Shown here: one piece after another, positions 52,506 to 61,869 of the stretch
Numbering within the stretch: position 1 is the first letter of the stretch
How the letters are laid out: every line of letters begins with the position of its first letter
Assembly: GCF_005491705.1 (NCBI RefSeq)
Contig: NZ_CP028092.1
Span: forward strand, 2,790,001 to 2,854,000
Reading direction: 5' to 3'
DNA length: 64,000 nucleotides
Source of the DNA: Pontibacter sp. SGAir0037
GTDB lineage: Bacteria > Bacteroidota > Bacteroidia > Cytophagales > Hymenobacteraceae
Made by a program: the position numbers and the translations under genes
The notes under the pieces: model-generated
What the model was told of the DNA's origin: nothing
What the model saw: the letters and a program-made list of their open reading frames with translations, nothing else
Databases searched by the model: none

Positions 52506-53900
52506 CTAGATGTGAATTACTTCACCGTAGGCGGCAGCCGTAGCTTCCATTACGGCTTCACTCATAGTTGGGTGAGGGTGTACCGCTTTAATGATTTCGT
52601 GACCGGTAGTTTCCAACTTACGGGCAACTACAACCTCTGCAATCATTTCTGTTACGTTAGCACCAATCAGGTGAGCTCCCAGGAACTCGCCGTATTTGGC
52701 ATCGAAAATCACTTTCACAAAGCCATCTTTCACGCCACCAGCACTTGCCTTACCAGAAGCCGAGAATGGGAATTTACCTACTTTGATATCCAACCCTTGC
52801 TCACGAGCAGCTTTCTCTGTTAAGCCAACAGATGCGATCTCAGGAGAGCAATAGGTACAGCCAGGTATGTTACCGTAGTTCAAAGGCTCCGGATGGTGGC
52901 CAGCAATAGCTTCTACACAAATGATACCTTCAGCCGAAGCAACGTGTGCCAGAGCAGGTCCGGGAACAATGTCACCAATCGCATAGATACCATCTACGTT
53001 TGTTTTATAGTAATCGTCAACAAGAACGCGACCACGATCTACTTTTATACCTAGTTCTTCCAAACCAATGTTTTCCAGGTTTGTCTGAATGCCTACTGCC
53101 GAAAGCACAACTTCCGCCTCAAGCGATACCTCTCCTTTGGCTGTTTTTACTTTTACTTGGCAGATATCGCCTTTCGTATCAACTGCTTCTACCGAGGCGT
53201 TGGTCATGATGTCGATACCTGATTTTTTGAAGGATCTTTCCAGTTGCTTAGAAACTTCTTCGTCTTCTACAGGCACGATGTTTGGCATGTACTCAACAAT
53301 GGTAACTTTTGTACCCATGCTGTTATAGAAGTAAGCAAACTCAACACCAATAGCGCCGGAACCTACAACAACCATAGACTTTGGCATTTTCTCCAAAGAC
53401 ATAGCCTGGCGGTAGCCGATAATCTTTTTGCCGTCGATTGGCAGGTTAGGCAGTTCACGGGAACGGGCACCAGTAGCCAGAATAATGTGATTTGCCTCTA
53501 CAATATCTTTCTTTCCTTCGGCATTCGTAACTTCCAGTTTGCCTTTGGCAACCAGTTTACCTGTTCCAAAAATCGCATCAATCTTGTTTTTGCGGAACAA
53601 GAACTGTATACCTTTACTCATACCATCGGCAACGCCTCGGCTACGCTTTACCACGGCACCAAAATCTACAGAAGATTCGCCAATAGTAATACCATAGTCA
53701 GAAGCATGCTTAATATATTCAAAAACTGTTGCGCTTTTCAGCAATGCTTTTGTAGGAATACAACCCCAGTTCAGGCAGATACCGCCAAGAGACTCGCGCT
53801 CTACAACGGCTACTTTCATACCTAGTTGAGAAGCACGAATGGCTGCTACATAACCTCCAGGGCCACTACCAAGCACTACTAAATCATATTTTGATGCCAT
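52506..53900 (-). CDS. lpdA: Dihydrolipoyl dehydrogenase
   Basis: E3 of 2-oxoacid dehydrogenase complexes; it reoxidises dihydrolipoamide with FAD and NAD+. The 464-aa protein has GSGPGGYVAAIRA, the redox disulfide GGICLNWGCIPTKA, a second Rossmann motif (GSGAIGVEFA) and the catalytic HPHPTMSEA at the C-terminus. It stands alone, without E1 or E2 genes. Confidence 0.96.
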   Translation of the reverse strand: MASKYDLVVLGSGPGGYVAAIRASQLGMKVAVVERESLGGICLNWGCIPTKALLKSATVFEYIKHASDYGITIGESSVDFGAVVKRSRGVADGMSKGIQFLFRKNKIDAIFGTGKLVAKGKLEVTNAEGKKDIVEANHIILATGARSRELPNLPIDGKKIIGYRQAMSLEKMPKSMVVVGSGAIGVEFAYFYNSMGTKVTIVEYMPNIVPVEDEEVSKQLERSFKKSGIDIMTNASVEAVDTKGDICQVKVKTAKGEVSLEAEVVLSAVGIQTNLENIGLEELGIKVDRGRVLVDDYYKTNVDGIYAIGDIVPGPALAHVASAEGIICVEAIAGHHPEPLNYGNIPGCTYCSPEIASVGLTEKAAREQGLDIKVGKFPFSASGKASAGGVKDGFVKVIFDAKYGEFLGAHLIGANVTEMIAEVVVARKLETTGHEIIKAVHPHPTMSEAVMEATAAAYGEVIHI

Positions 53901-53924
53901 ATTGTCTGTTAATTAAGTGATGGA

Positions 53925-53955
53925 CAAAAATAAGCGATAATACTAACTTACCAAA
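53925..53955 (-). promoter_or_regulatory. lpdA promoter
   Basis: Read on the minus strand: TTTG (53952-53955), a 19-bp spacer, TATTTTTG (53925-53932). The start codon lies 25 nt downstream of the -7 box. Confidence 0.6.
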
Positions 53956-54111
53956 ACCCAGTCGCCCTGTTAAACAAATTCACAAATTTCATAAAAACTT
54001 ATATGTCAACTACATGCAAAATTATGTATATAAAAACAGCTATTTTTACTTTCAAGATTATTTTGATATGCTGTACTTTGCACCCGTTTGACTTAATCAA
54101 AAGTTATTAGT

Positions 54112-54720
54112 ATGAAGCAAATTCTACTTCTTTCCCTTGCCCTGCTGCTTACCATTTCAGGCTTTGCGCAACAATCTGCAAAAGATATGTTTTTAAGCGG
54201 CAATAAAAAGTTTAAATCCGGAAAGTACGAAGACGCTATCAAAGATTATGATGAGGTTCTAAAACTGGAACCCGGGCATGTCGTAACGCTTACAAACCGG
54301 GGCGTAGCCAAAGATCGCCTGCTTAACTACCGGAGTGCCATCGAGGATTTTACGAAAGCAATAGAATTAGATCCCGCCCACGCAGAAGCATATTTTAGCC
54401 GCGGCCTCTCAAAGTATAATTTAAAAGATTACCGGGGCGCGATCCTGGATTTTGATAAAGCTATTGAGTTGGACGGAACACAAGCGAAAGCCTACAATAA
54501 CCGAGGCTTGGCCCGCTATGGTATTAAAGATTATGCAGGAGCTATCAGCGACTATACCAAGGCTATTTCGTTAAATACAAAATATGCAGAGGCTTATTAT
54601 AACAGAGGTGCACCCCGTTACAACCTCGGCGACAAAGCCAATGCCTGCACCGACTGGAACAGAGCCAAAGCCCTTGGCATTAAAGACGTAGACCACTATC
54701 TGCAAAGCTATTGCAAATAA
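54112..54720 (+). CDS. Exported TPR-repeat protein
   Basis: The 202-aa protein has a signal peptide (1-20, ending GFAQ) and about five TPR units of 34 residues (recurring YEDAIKDYDEVLKLEPGH-like and Y..RG pattern). TPR arrays bind other proteins; no partner can be named from context. Likely periplasmic. Confidence 0.88.
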   Translation: MKQILLLSLALLLTISGFAQQSAKDMFLSGNKKFKSGKYEDAIKDYDEVLKLEPGHVVTLTNRGVAKDRLLNYRSAIEDFTKAIELDPAHAEAYFSRGLSKYNLKDYRGAILDFDKAIELDGTQAKAYNNRGLARYGIKDYAGAISDYTKAISLNTKYAEAYYNRGAPRYNLGDKANACTDWNRAKALGIKDVDHYLQSYCK

Positions 54721-54851
54721 GTATAGCTGTTTAGAATCCTAACTTAGGCTTGCCAATTCTAAAACGATAGCTTGTTTAATTACTCTAGCGTAAAAGCCTC
54801 CTGCCTGCGCTTTAAAAGCGCCTCTCCTACTGTATATAAAACAAAAGCCGT

Positions 54852-56225
54852 TTAAGCATCCTTAGAAGTTACCTCCTTATCGGTTGCTATTAAATCAGAT
54901 GGAGTGGTATTTACCGGAATGGTTTCCATTTTTTGCATTACTTCTTCTTTTAAAGCTGTAAAGGCAGGCATATACTTTTTCTCGACAGGATTTGCAGAAG
55001 GAAGGTTTACTTTAAGGCCGTCTACCTGTTTCCCGTTTTTCCAGAACCGGTAGCACAAGTGAGGTCCTGTAGCCAGACCAGTACTGCCTACATAACCTAT
55101 GGTTTGGCCCTGTTGCACACGAGCACCTTTTTTAATGCCTTTGGCAAATTTAGACATGTGCAGGTATTGGGTCGTATAGGTACTATTGTGTTTAACTTTA
55201 ACGTAATACCCATTCCCACGGGTAAAAGTAGCTTCTAACACCACACCGTCTCCCACAGTCCGGATAGGTGTGCCTCTTGGTGCGGCAAAGTCGGTACCCA
55301 GGTGAGGCTTGTTTATTTTCTGCACCGGGTGAAAGCGGTTCATGGTATAGCGGGAACTGATGCGACTGAATTCAAGCGGCTCACGCAGAAAGGCTTTCTT
55401 CAGGCTCTTTCCATCCTGATCGAAATAACCTGTATTGTTGCCTTCGTTAAACCGTATGGCATAAATCGGCTTACCATTCTGCTCAAAATAGGCGGCTTTC
55501 AAATTCCCAAATCCAATGGTGTTGCCATCCAATACGCGCTCATCATAAATTAATTTAAACTTATCTCCGGGCTGCAGGTGGTTCAGGTTTATACGCCAGG
55601 CATAAATATCGGCAAAACGGTTTACAAGTTGCGGAGATCCGCCGGCCGCCACCAAATCCATGTAAAGCGAATTTCGTATCTCTCCGGAAATAACTCTTTC
55701 TACTGTATCTACCTTGCGCTTTTCCAAGAGCACGTTCAGCTCACCACGCAGGTCATAAATAACATACTCTTCCTGGCTGGGTTCATAAATAAAGTATTGA
55801 GCTGTTTGTGCAGAGTCCAGCGCGTGTAAAATGGTATAGTTTCTATCGGCACTGATTTTCCGCACGTTAAAGATATTTCTGGCCTTGTCAACCAGATTAG
55901 CCACAACCGTTGGTGAAATATTGTAGGCACCCAGAATCTCAGATAAAGTCTCTCCTCTTTCCACTACCCCTTCCACTATTTCGAGCGAGTCGGTCGCAAT
56001 GCCATATAGAACAGGAGCCGGTTTCTTTACAATAGCCGCAGCAGGACGGGGTTGAGGACTATTATTTTCTTCTACGGTACTGGAGGGAATAAACTCGAGT
56101 GTTTGCGCGCCTGTAATAATAATGCCTAACCACAAGGCAACCAATACTACAAAGCCGATACTACGCTTCATCATTACAGAATATCTTTGGTTCGAAGATC
56201 GCCACGAAAATATAGTTAAACTCAT
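54852..56225 (-). CDS. Membrane-anchored M23 peptidase with OapA/LysM-like domain
   Basis: The 457-aa protein has one N-terminal membrane helix (about 22-40), an OapA-like region (about 80-160, ERGETLSEILGAYNIS), and a C-terminal LytM domain with H308-xxx-D312 (HLGTD) and H355. The HxH motif reads H389-L-C391: the third zinc ligand position is Cys. I recall this variant from other Bacteroidota members. It likely cuts peptidoglycan peptides. A Met at residue 18 (start 56174) is an equally good start. Confidence 0.87.
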   Translation of the reverse strand: MSLTIFSWRSSNQRYSVMMKRSIGFVVLVALWLGIIITGAQTLEFIPSSTVEENNSPQPRPAAAIVKKPAPVLYGIATDSLEIVEGVVERGETLSEILGAYNISPTVVANLVDKARNIFNVRKISADRNYTILHALDSAQTAQYFIYEPSQEEYVIYDLRGELNVLLEKRKVDTVERVISGEIRNSLYMDLVAAGGSPQLVNRFADIYAWRINLNHLQPGDKFKLIYDERVLDGNTIGFGNLKAAYFEQNGKPIYAIRFNEGNNTGYFDQDGKSLKKAFLREPLEFSRISSRYTMNRFHPVQKINKPHLGTDFAAPRGTPIRTVGDGVVLEATFTRGNGYYVKVKHNSTYTTQYLHMSKFAKGIKKGARVQQGQTIGYVGSTGLATGPHLCYRFWKNGKQVDGLKVNLPSANPVEKKYMPAFTALKEEVMQKMETIPVNTTPSDLIATDKEVTSKDA

Positions 56226-56437
56226 AGAAATAAAAATAGGAATTCACACAATATTCAGATTGTAAACATGTTGCACTCCAAACCACACAAATTAAATTAG
56301 CACTTCCCCATCAATACCCTTCTTCCAACCTATCTTTATCTTTCTGACACTCAAGTTAATAAAGTATTACAAATCAAATATTTGTAAAAAGCTATAGTTC
56401 TTGTTCCGCTTCGCTCTTTCAGATAAAAAAATCTTTT

Positions 56438-56445
56438 TAACTTTG
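56438..56445 (+). promoter_or_regulatory. fabG -7 box, apparently leaderless
   Basis: TAACTTTG matches TAnnTTTG exactly and ends six bases before the fabG ATG, leaving no room for a leader or ribosome binding site. Confidence 0.55.
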
Positions 56446-56450
56446 GCTTT

Positions 56451-57197
56451 ATGAAAGCATTAGAAGGAAAAGTAGCTCTCGTTACGGGAGCATCCAAAGG
56501 CATAGGGCGTGCCATTGCTCAGAAATTTGCTGAGATGGGCGCACAGGTGGCATTCACCTATTTATCAAGTGTAGAAAAAGGGCAAGCTTTAGAGCAGGAA
56601 CTGGCTGCCAGTGGCGGAAAAGTAAAAGGCTTCCGCTCAGATGCATCAGACAATGCACAGGCAGAAAAGCTTATTGAAGATGTAGTGGCTGAGTTCGGCA
56701 AAATAGACATATTGGTAAACAATGCCGGCATTACACGCGACGGACTGTTAATGCGCATGACAGTAGACCAATGGGATGCGGTGATTAACACGAACCTGAA
56801 ATCTGTTTTTAACCTGACCAAAGGTGCTACCAAGCACATGATGCGTGCTAAAAGCGGATCTATCATTAACATTACCTCGGTAGTAGGCATCAAAGGTAAT
56901 GCTGGACAAGCCAACTATGCTGCCTCTAAGGCAGGTATTATTGGTTTTACCAAGTCTGTTGCCCTGGAACTGGGCTCCCGAAACATCCGCAGCAATGCCA
57001 TAGCACCAGGCTTTATCGAAACCGAAATGACAGGTGAACTAGATCAGAAAGTAGTAGATGAATGGCGTAAGGCTATTCCGCTGAAAAGAGGCGGAACACC
57101 TGAGGATGTAGCTAACTGTGCCGTATTCCTGGCCTCTGATCAGTCTTCTTATATTTCTGGTCAGGTACTGCAGGTAGATGGTGGAATGCTAACCTGA
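56451..57197 (+). CDS. fabG: 3-oxoacyl-[ACP] reductase FabG
   Basis: FabG reduces 3-oxoacyl-ACP with NADPH in fatty acid elongation. The 248-aa short-chain dehydrogenase has VTGASKGIGRA, NNAGITRD, the Ser of ITSVVG, YAASKAG (Tyr and Lys of the active site) and APGFIETEMT. Length and motifs match FabG rather than other SDRs. Confidence 0.94.
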   Translation: MKALEGKVALVTGASKGIGRAIAQKFAEMGAQVAFTYLSSVEKGQALEQELAASGGKVKGFRSDASDNAQAEKLIEDVVAEFGKIDILVNNAGITRDGLLMRMTVDQWDAVINTNLKSVFNLTKGATKHMMRAKSGSIINITSVVGIKGNAGQANYAASKAGIIGFTKSVALELGSRNIRSNAIAPGFIETEMTGELDQKVVDEWRKAIPLKRGGTPEDVANCAVFLASDQSSYISGQVLQVDGGMLT

Positions 57198-57271
57198 TTA
57201 AGTTATGAGTCCTGAGTTGGTATGTTTTGAAACTCAGAATTCATAACCCAGAACTATAATAACTATAATAT

Positions 57272-57316
57272 AGACCAATGCTATAACTTTTGCGTTAGTA
57301 GCATTGGTCTTTTTGT
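57272..57316 (+). terminator. Terminator after fabG
   Basis: A 12-bp stem AGACCAATGCTA (57272-57283)/TAGCATTGGTCT (57299-57310), a 15-nt loop, then TTTTTG. Confidence 0.85.
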
Positions 57317-57392
57317 TTTATCTTTAAGTATCTGTGTGTTTGGAAGCAGCATTACAAGAACAAAACTGCAAACAGCATCCACTCCCGCAAGC

Positions 57393-57420
57393 AATTCATA
57401 GTTCGAAATTCATAATTCAA
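57393..57420 (+). repeat. AATTCATAATT-type AT-rich repeat
   Basis: Near-tandem AATTCATA units immediately before the VWA gene start, of the same kind as those before folA and iscU. Confidence 0.4.
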
Positions 57421-57425
57421 AATAA

Positions 57426-59507
57426 GTGTCTTCGTTCCGACTGATAACTACCTATTCGCCCTGGTTAGTGTTGGCTTGTTTAGCGGCAGGTTTGCTCTAT
57501 GCCTGGCTGCTGTACAGTAAGCGTACCCCCTGGCCCAGATCAGTTAACTACGGCCTTGCCTTTTTACGATTTGCTGTAGTCAGCTTTTTGTGCTTCCTGC
57601 TCCTGGGGCCTCTGGTTCGCTATATCTCCAACTCTACCCAAAAACCTACAATAGTATTTGCAGTAGATAACTCGCAATCTGTTTCGCTGTTTACTGATTC
57701 GGTGCAACTCAAACAGGCACAAACAAACCTTCAGAACCTACGATCAAAATTAGAAAGCGAGGGCTTTCTAACAAATGTAAAAACGCTTGGCACAACTGCG
57801 CCACCTCAAAACCTGGAAGAGCTGCAGTACGAAGCAGAGGCTACAAACCTGAGCCAGTTACTAAGCAACATTCGCAACGAGTATGCGCAACAGAACCTGG
57901 CAGGTGTTGTTTTACTTTCTGATGGTATCATTAACCAGGGCACCTCCCCCACCTATGCAAACTACAACTATACTATTTACCCAATAGCTGTCGGCGATAC
58001 TGTTCCCAAAAAGGACATTGTGCTGGCATCCCTGCGCTATAACAAAGTAACCTACAGCGGCAACCGATTTCCGTTAGAGGCTGAACTGCTGCACGAAGGA
58101 TTCGGCGGAGCAACAGCTACGGTGGTTCTAAAGGAAAACGGCAAAACCCTGGAGCGAAAAACAATCAGCCTCAAAGCAAACCAGTCAATCCAACAGGTGC
58201 CTTTCCAGGTGATGGCCGGTGGCCTGGGCAAACGTCATTATGAGGTAGAGGTAGTACCGCAGCAGGGAGAGTTTACTACTCTTAACAATACCAAACATGC
58301 ATATATTGATGTTGTTAAAGGAAAAATAAAGATACTTGTAGCCGCCGCCGCACCTCACCCTGATATAAAAGCCCTTCGTGCAGCCATTGAGTCGAACGAG
58401 AACTACGAAACCGAACTGTTTATTCCAGGGCTTACAACTTTAAAACAGCAGGATTACGATGTGGCGGTACTCCACCAGTTACCAGGCCGCACATCCGGCG
58501 GAGAAGCTGCCCTGAACCTGGTCCGGCAAAAGAATCTGCCCGCCCTTTACATAGTAGGCCCGCAGAGTGATCTGGGTGGGTTCAATAATCTTAATGTGGG
58601 CATTCGGATTAACTCTCCCGGGCAAACGGATGAGGTTACCAGCGCTATCAATCCTAATTTCAGCACATTTAAGGTGGCAGAGGAGGCAACGGAACGCCTG
58701 CAGCAGTTTCCTCCGGCCACTGTGCCCTACGGTGATTACCAGCTAACCCCAAACACCGAAACCGTGCTATATCAGCAGGTAGGGCGTGTACGTACCAACA
58801 AACCTTTACTGACAGTACAAACGGTGGGTGACAAGCGAAACGCGGCACTGCTGGCTTCAGGCACCTGGCAATGGCGTTTAACTGAAGCCGCTAACCACGA
58901 ACAAGCCGCTGTTTACGATAAGTTAATCACCAACCTGGTTCAGCTTCTGAGTGCTCCCCGTAATAAGAAACGCCTGAACGTGTACCCGGTGCAAAATGAG
59001 TACACCAACTCCGATGAGATACGCTTTGAGGCAGAGGCCTATAATGAGGCGCTGGAACCTATTTACGGGCAGAATATTACCCTTGAAGTAAGAAATGAAG
59101 CGGGTGAAAAGAAAACATTTAATTTTGCTAACGGTGAAAACCAGGCTGGCGTAAATATCGGCACTTTGCCCGGCGGGCGCTATACCTATGCAGCTTCGGC
59201 CCGCATCAACAATTCTTTACAGCAGGATAAGGGCGAATTTATAGTAGATGAACTGCAACTAGAGGCCTTAAATGCAGTAGCAGACCATAACCTGCTTTAC
59301 CAGTTGGCCAGCAATACCAACTCCAGGTTATATTATCCCGCCCAGTTCGGTCAGTTGGAAGCTGCCATACTGAATGCCGACTATAAAAATGTTATCTATA
59401 GCTCTGAAGAACTTAATGATCTGGTAGACATGAAGTGGCTTTTCTTCGTGATCCTGTTTCTGATTTGTTCCGAATGGTTTATCAGGAAATACAATGGCAG
59501 TTACTAA
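57426..59507 (+). CDS. Membrane VWA-domain protein
   Basis: The 693-aa protein has two N-terminal helices (about 12-30 and 43-64), a von Willebrand A-like domain with an intact MIDAS (DNSQS at about 80 and LLSDGIINQG at about 160), a long beta-rich extracytoplasmic part, and one C-terminal helix before a basic tail. The topology resembles BatA/BatB-like and glutamine-amidotransferase-like membrane proteins of Bacteroidota. Function unknown. GTG start. Confidence 0.8.
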   Translation: MSSFRLITTYSPWLVLACLAAGLLYAWLLYSKRTPWPRSVNYGLAFLRFAVVSFLCFLLLGPLVRYISNSTQKPTIVFAVDNSQSVSLFTDSVQLKQAQTNLQNLRSKLESEGFLTNVKTLGTTAPPQNLEELQYEAEATNLSQLLSNIRNEYAQQNLAGVVLLSDGIINQGTSPTYANYNYTIYPIAVGDTVPKKDIVLASLRYNKVTYSGNRFPLEAELLHEGFGGATATVVLKENGKTLERKTISLKANQSIQQVPFQVMAGGLGKRHYEVEVVPQQGEFTTLNNTKHAYIDVVKGKIKILVAAAAPHPDIKALRAAIESNENYETELFIPGLTTLKQQDYDVAVLHQLPGRTSGGEAALNLVRQKNLPALYIVGPQSDLGGFNNLNVGIRINSPGQTDEVTSAINPNFSTFKVAEEATERLQQFPPATVPYGDYQLTPNTETVLYQQVGRVRTNKPLLTVQTVGDKRNAALLASGTWQWRLTEAANHEQAAVYDKLITNLVQLLSAPRNKKRLNVYPVQNEYTNSDEIRFEAEAYNEALEPIYGQNITLEVRNEAGEKKTFNFANGENQAGVNIGTLPGGRYTYAASARINNSLQQDKGEFIVDELQLEALNAVADHNLLYQLASNTNSRLYYPAQFGQLEAAILNADYKNVIYSSEELNDLVDMKWLFFVILFLICSEWFIRKYNGSY

Positions 59508-59636
59508 TTTGTTAAGTTTTAAGTCTTTTTAGTAATATTTAATAAAATAATTGATTAAAATCCCATTAAAAAACCTATTCCTTCGTAGCTTTAAGTAGTT
59601 AGGTTCATAAATTACAAGGCTGTAACTGCAAGTAAC

Positions 59637-60224
59637 ATGATTGCCGCTGAAGAAATAAAACCAGTTTTCCTGGAGACTGAAAGGCTTTATCTCAGGGAAC
59701 TGAATCCTGAAATGTATAAGCGCCTTTTCACATCCTGCACCGATGAAGAAATAAAAGACTATATGGGACTTTCTTCTGAAGAAGCACTGCAGGAAAAAAA
59801 GAAAAGCTTTTACCAAGACTATAGCACCGACTTATTTAATTTTAAAAGCTTTCATTTGCTGGACAAGCTCGACGGAAGCGTGATTGGTAAATGCGGCTAC
59901 CATACATGGGTAAAAGCTAATCGCAGCGCTGAAATTGAATACGAGCTTTTTTGTGATAACGACAAAGGCAAAGGTTTAATGAAGGAGGCTTTAAAAGCAA
60001 TTCTTATCTTTGGCTTCGAAGAGATGAACCTGTATCGTATCGAGGCACTGATAGCATCATATAACATACCTTCAGCCAAATTATTAAAGTACTACGGCTT
60101 TTCTGAAGAAGGCAATTTGCGTGGTCATTACATGGTAGATGGTATACTTGAAGATTCTTTGATTCTTTCGCTGCTTCGCCCGGAATACGAAGAATTAAGA
60201 AGTTGCTGGTGCCTTCACGCTTAA
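59637..60224 (+). CDS. GNAT acetyltransferase, RimJ/RimL type
   Basis: The 195-aa protein has LETERLYLRELN at the start and the acetyl-CoA region (DKGKGLMKEALKAI) with the NIPSAKLLKYYGFSEEG motif near the end, as in RimJ/RimL N-acetyltransferases. The acceptor cannot be told from sequence; the name covers ribosomal-protein and small-molecule acetylases. Confidence 0.88.
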   Translation: MIAAEEIKPVFLETERLYLRELNPEMYKRLFTSCTDEEIKDYMGLSSEEALQEKKKSFYQDYSTDLFNFKSFHLLDKLDGSVIGKCGYHTWVKANRSAEIEYELFCDNDKGKGLMKEALKAILIFGFEEMNLYRIEALIASYNIPSAKLLKYYGFSEEGNLRGHYMVDGILEDSLILSLLRPEYEELRSCWCLHA

Positions 60225-60262
60225 AAAGCAGGTAATCTCATGTAACTATAAACCCGCTCTTT

Positions 60263-60877
60263 TTGAAATACATTGTACTAAATAAACCTTACGAAGTGCT
60301 CACCCAGTTTACCGACGAAACGGGTCGTGCAACTCTCAAAGACTTTGTAAACATCCCGGACATTTACCCGGTTGGCCGCCTCGATTACGACAGTGAGGGC
60401 CTGGTATTACTTACCGACGATAAAGCCTTGCAACACCGCCTTTCCGATCCTAAATTTAAAATTGAGAAAACTTATTGGGTACAGGTAGATGGCATACCCA
60501 GCGAAAAAGCAATGGAAGAACTCAGGCGGGGGATATACATTAAAAATATTAAAACGTCTCCTGCCAAGGTCAGGCTGCTGCCTGATGAACCGCAGGTATG
60601 GGAACGGTCCAAGCCTATCCGCTTCCGCAAGAACATACCTACCTGCTGGGTAGAAATTAAAATTTCGCAAGGCATGAACCGCCAGGTACGCCGCATGACA
60701 GCTGCGGTTGGTTACCCAACACTTCGCCTTATACGCCCCGCTATTGGCCCACTTACACTCGCTGCACTACAACCAGGTGAATACAGAGAATTGACTACTG
60801 AGGAGGTGAGTACATTAAAAGGACTAACGGCGGCAGGCACGAAAGCAAGAACATTTTCAGGAAGAAAGCGATTCTGA
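60263..60877 (+). CDS. rluE: 23S rRNA pseudouridine synthase RluE
   Basis: This 204-aa RsuA-family synthase lacks an S4 domain, as RluE does. It has NKPYEVLTQFTDE at the start, the catalytic Asp in GRLDYDSEGLVLLTDD, and the RNRQVRRM-type motif GMNRQVRRMTAAVGYPTLRL. RluE modifies U2457 of 23S rRNA in E. coli. The start codon is TTG. Confidence 0.9.
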   Translation: MKYIVLNKPYEVLTQFTDETGRATLKDFVNIPDIYPVGRLDYDSEGLVLLTDDKALQHRLSDPKFKIEKTYWVQVDGIPSEKAMEELRRGIYIKNIKTSPAKVRLLPDEPQVWERSKPIRFRKNIPTCWVEIKISQGMNRQVRRMTAAVGYPTLRLIRPAIGPLTLAALQPGEYRELTTEEVSTLKGLTAAGTKARTFSGRKRF

Positions 60878-60880
60878 TAA

Positions 60881-60915
60881 ACATGAAAAGCAGGCGCTTT
60901 GCCTGCTTTTCATGT
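60881..60915. terminator. Bidirectional terminator between rluE and the ThuA gene
   Basis: 15-bp perfect arms ACATGAAAAGCAGGC/GCCTGCTTTTCATGT with a 5-nt loop, 3 nt after the rluE stop and 17 nt after the end of the facing gene. Confidence 0.88.
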
Positions 60916-60932
60916 CTTCGGATACCACCACT

Positions 60933-61673
60933 TTATTTTCCCATAACGTACTCAATTCCGCCCCAGATGTGCTGCAAAAAGAGTGGTTCGCTGTAGCTTT
61001 CAGTTGTGTGACCTAAACCAGTATAGAAAGCTCTGCCCCCGTCAAACTCATGATACCAGGCAATCGGGTGGTTGTCGCCATTTTCGCCCCCTTTATAAGA
61101 TTTTTCATCCAGTTTGGCCAAAACCTTTACATCCGGGTTCATATCTTTAAAATTATACCATTCATCAACACGTTCCCAGCGTTTAGGAAGTGCTTTGGTA
61201 GAAGCATGGGTATGATCTACTACATCGATAGCGGCTTTCTGAGTAGCAGGATGACTTACAAAATATGCTCCCACTAATTTATTATACCATGGCCAGTTAT
61301 ACTCAGTATCGGTTGCAGCGTGTATACCCACAAATCCACCTCCTTTTCTGATATAGTTTTCAAAGGCAGCCTGCTGCTTATCGTTCAGCACATCCTGCGT
61401 TGTACTTAAAAAAACAACAACTTTATACTGGCTTAAAGAATCAGCATTAAACACAGCAGCATCTTCTGTAGCACTTACCTGTACCTGGTGCTCTTTCCCC
61501 AACTTCTTTAAAGCTGCCACACCTGCCGGAATTGATTCATGTCTGAAACCGACTGTTTTAGAAAAAACCAGGATCTTATCTTCTTTAGCAGCAACCGGCT
61601 CATCATTTTCTGTAAAGTAGCAGCAGGTAAACAGCAGCGCCAGAAGGCAGGGCCATAATAGTATCTTTTTCAT
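60933..61673 (-). CDS. ThuA-domain lipoprotein
   Basis: The 246-aa protein has a lipoprotein-like signal (LLFTCC, Cys near 17) and a ThuA domain, a class I glutamine-amidotransferase-like fold: KILVFSKTVGFRHESI, GGGFVGIHAATDTEY and HEFDGGRAFYTGLGH. ThuA proteins occur with sugar (trehalose-type) utilisation; the activity is not established. It stands alone here. Confidence 0.85.
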   Translation of the reverse strand: MKKILLWPCLLALLFTCCYFTENDEPVAAKEDKILVFSKTVGFRHESIPAGVAALKKLGKEHQVQVSATEDAAVFNADSLSQYKVVVFLSTTQDVLNDKQQAAFENYIRKGGGFVGIHAATDTEYNWPWYNKLVGAYFVSHPATQKAAIDVVDHTHASTKALPKRWERVDEWYNFKDMNPDVKVLAKLDEKSYKGGENGDNHPIAWYHEFDGGRAFYTGLGHTTESYSEPLFLQHIWGGIEYVMGK

Positions 61674-61869
61674 AATTTAGGGGTTTTATAGATGGTATGA
61701 ATATAGCTTATCAAATTAAAAACACCTAATTTTTAGCTGCTTGTGCTGTTCCTACGCTATAAGATTACTTGCTTCCGTTTTAAACCAGAACGAATATCCT
61801 TTAAAACTTTGCAGCCTGTGCAACCAATTTATATCTTAAAGTATCTTATAAACAAACCCACCACCATGT

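Noticed and set aside
53244..53825. A 193-codon open frame on the plus strand.
   Set aside because: It is the antisense shadow of lpdA and shows no motif.
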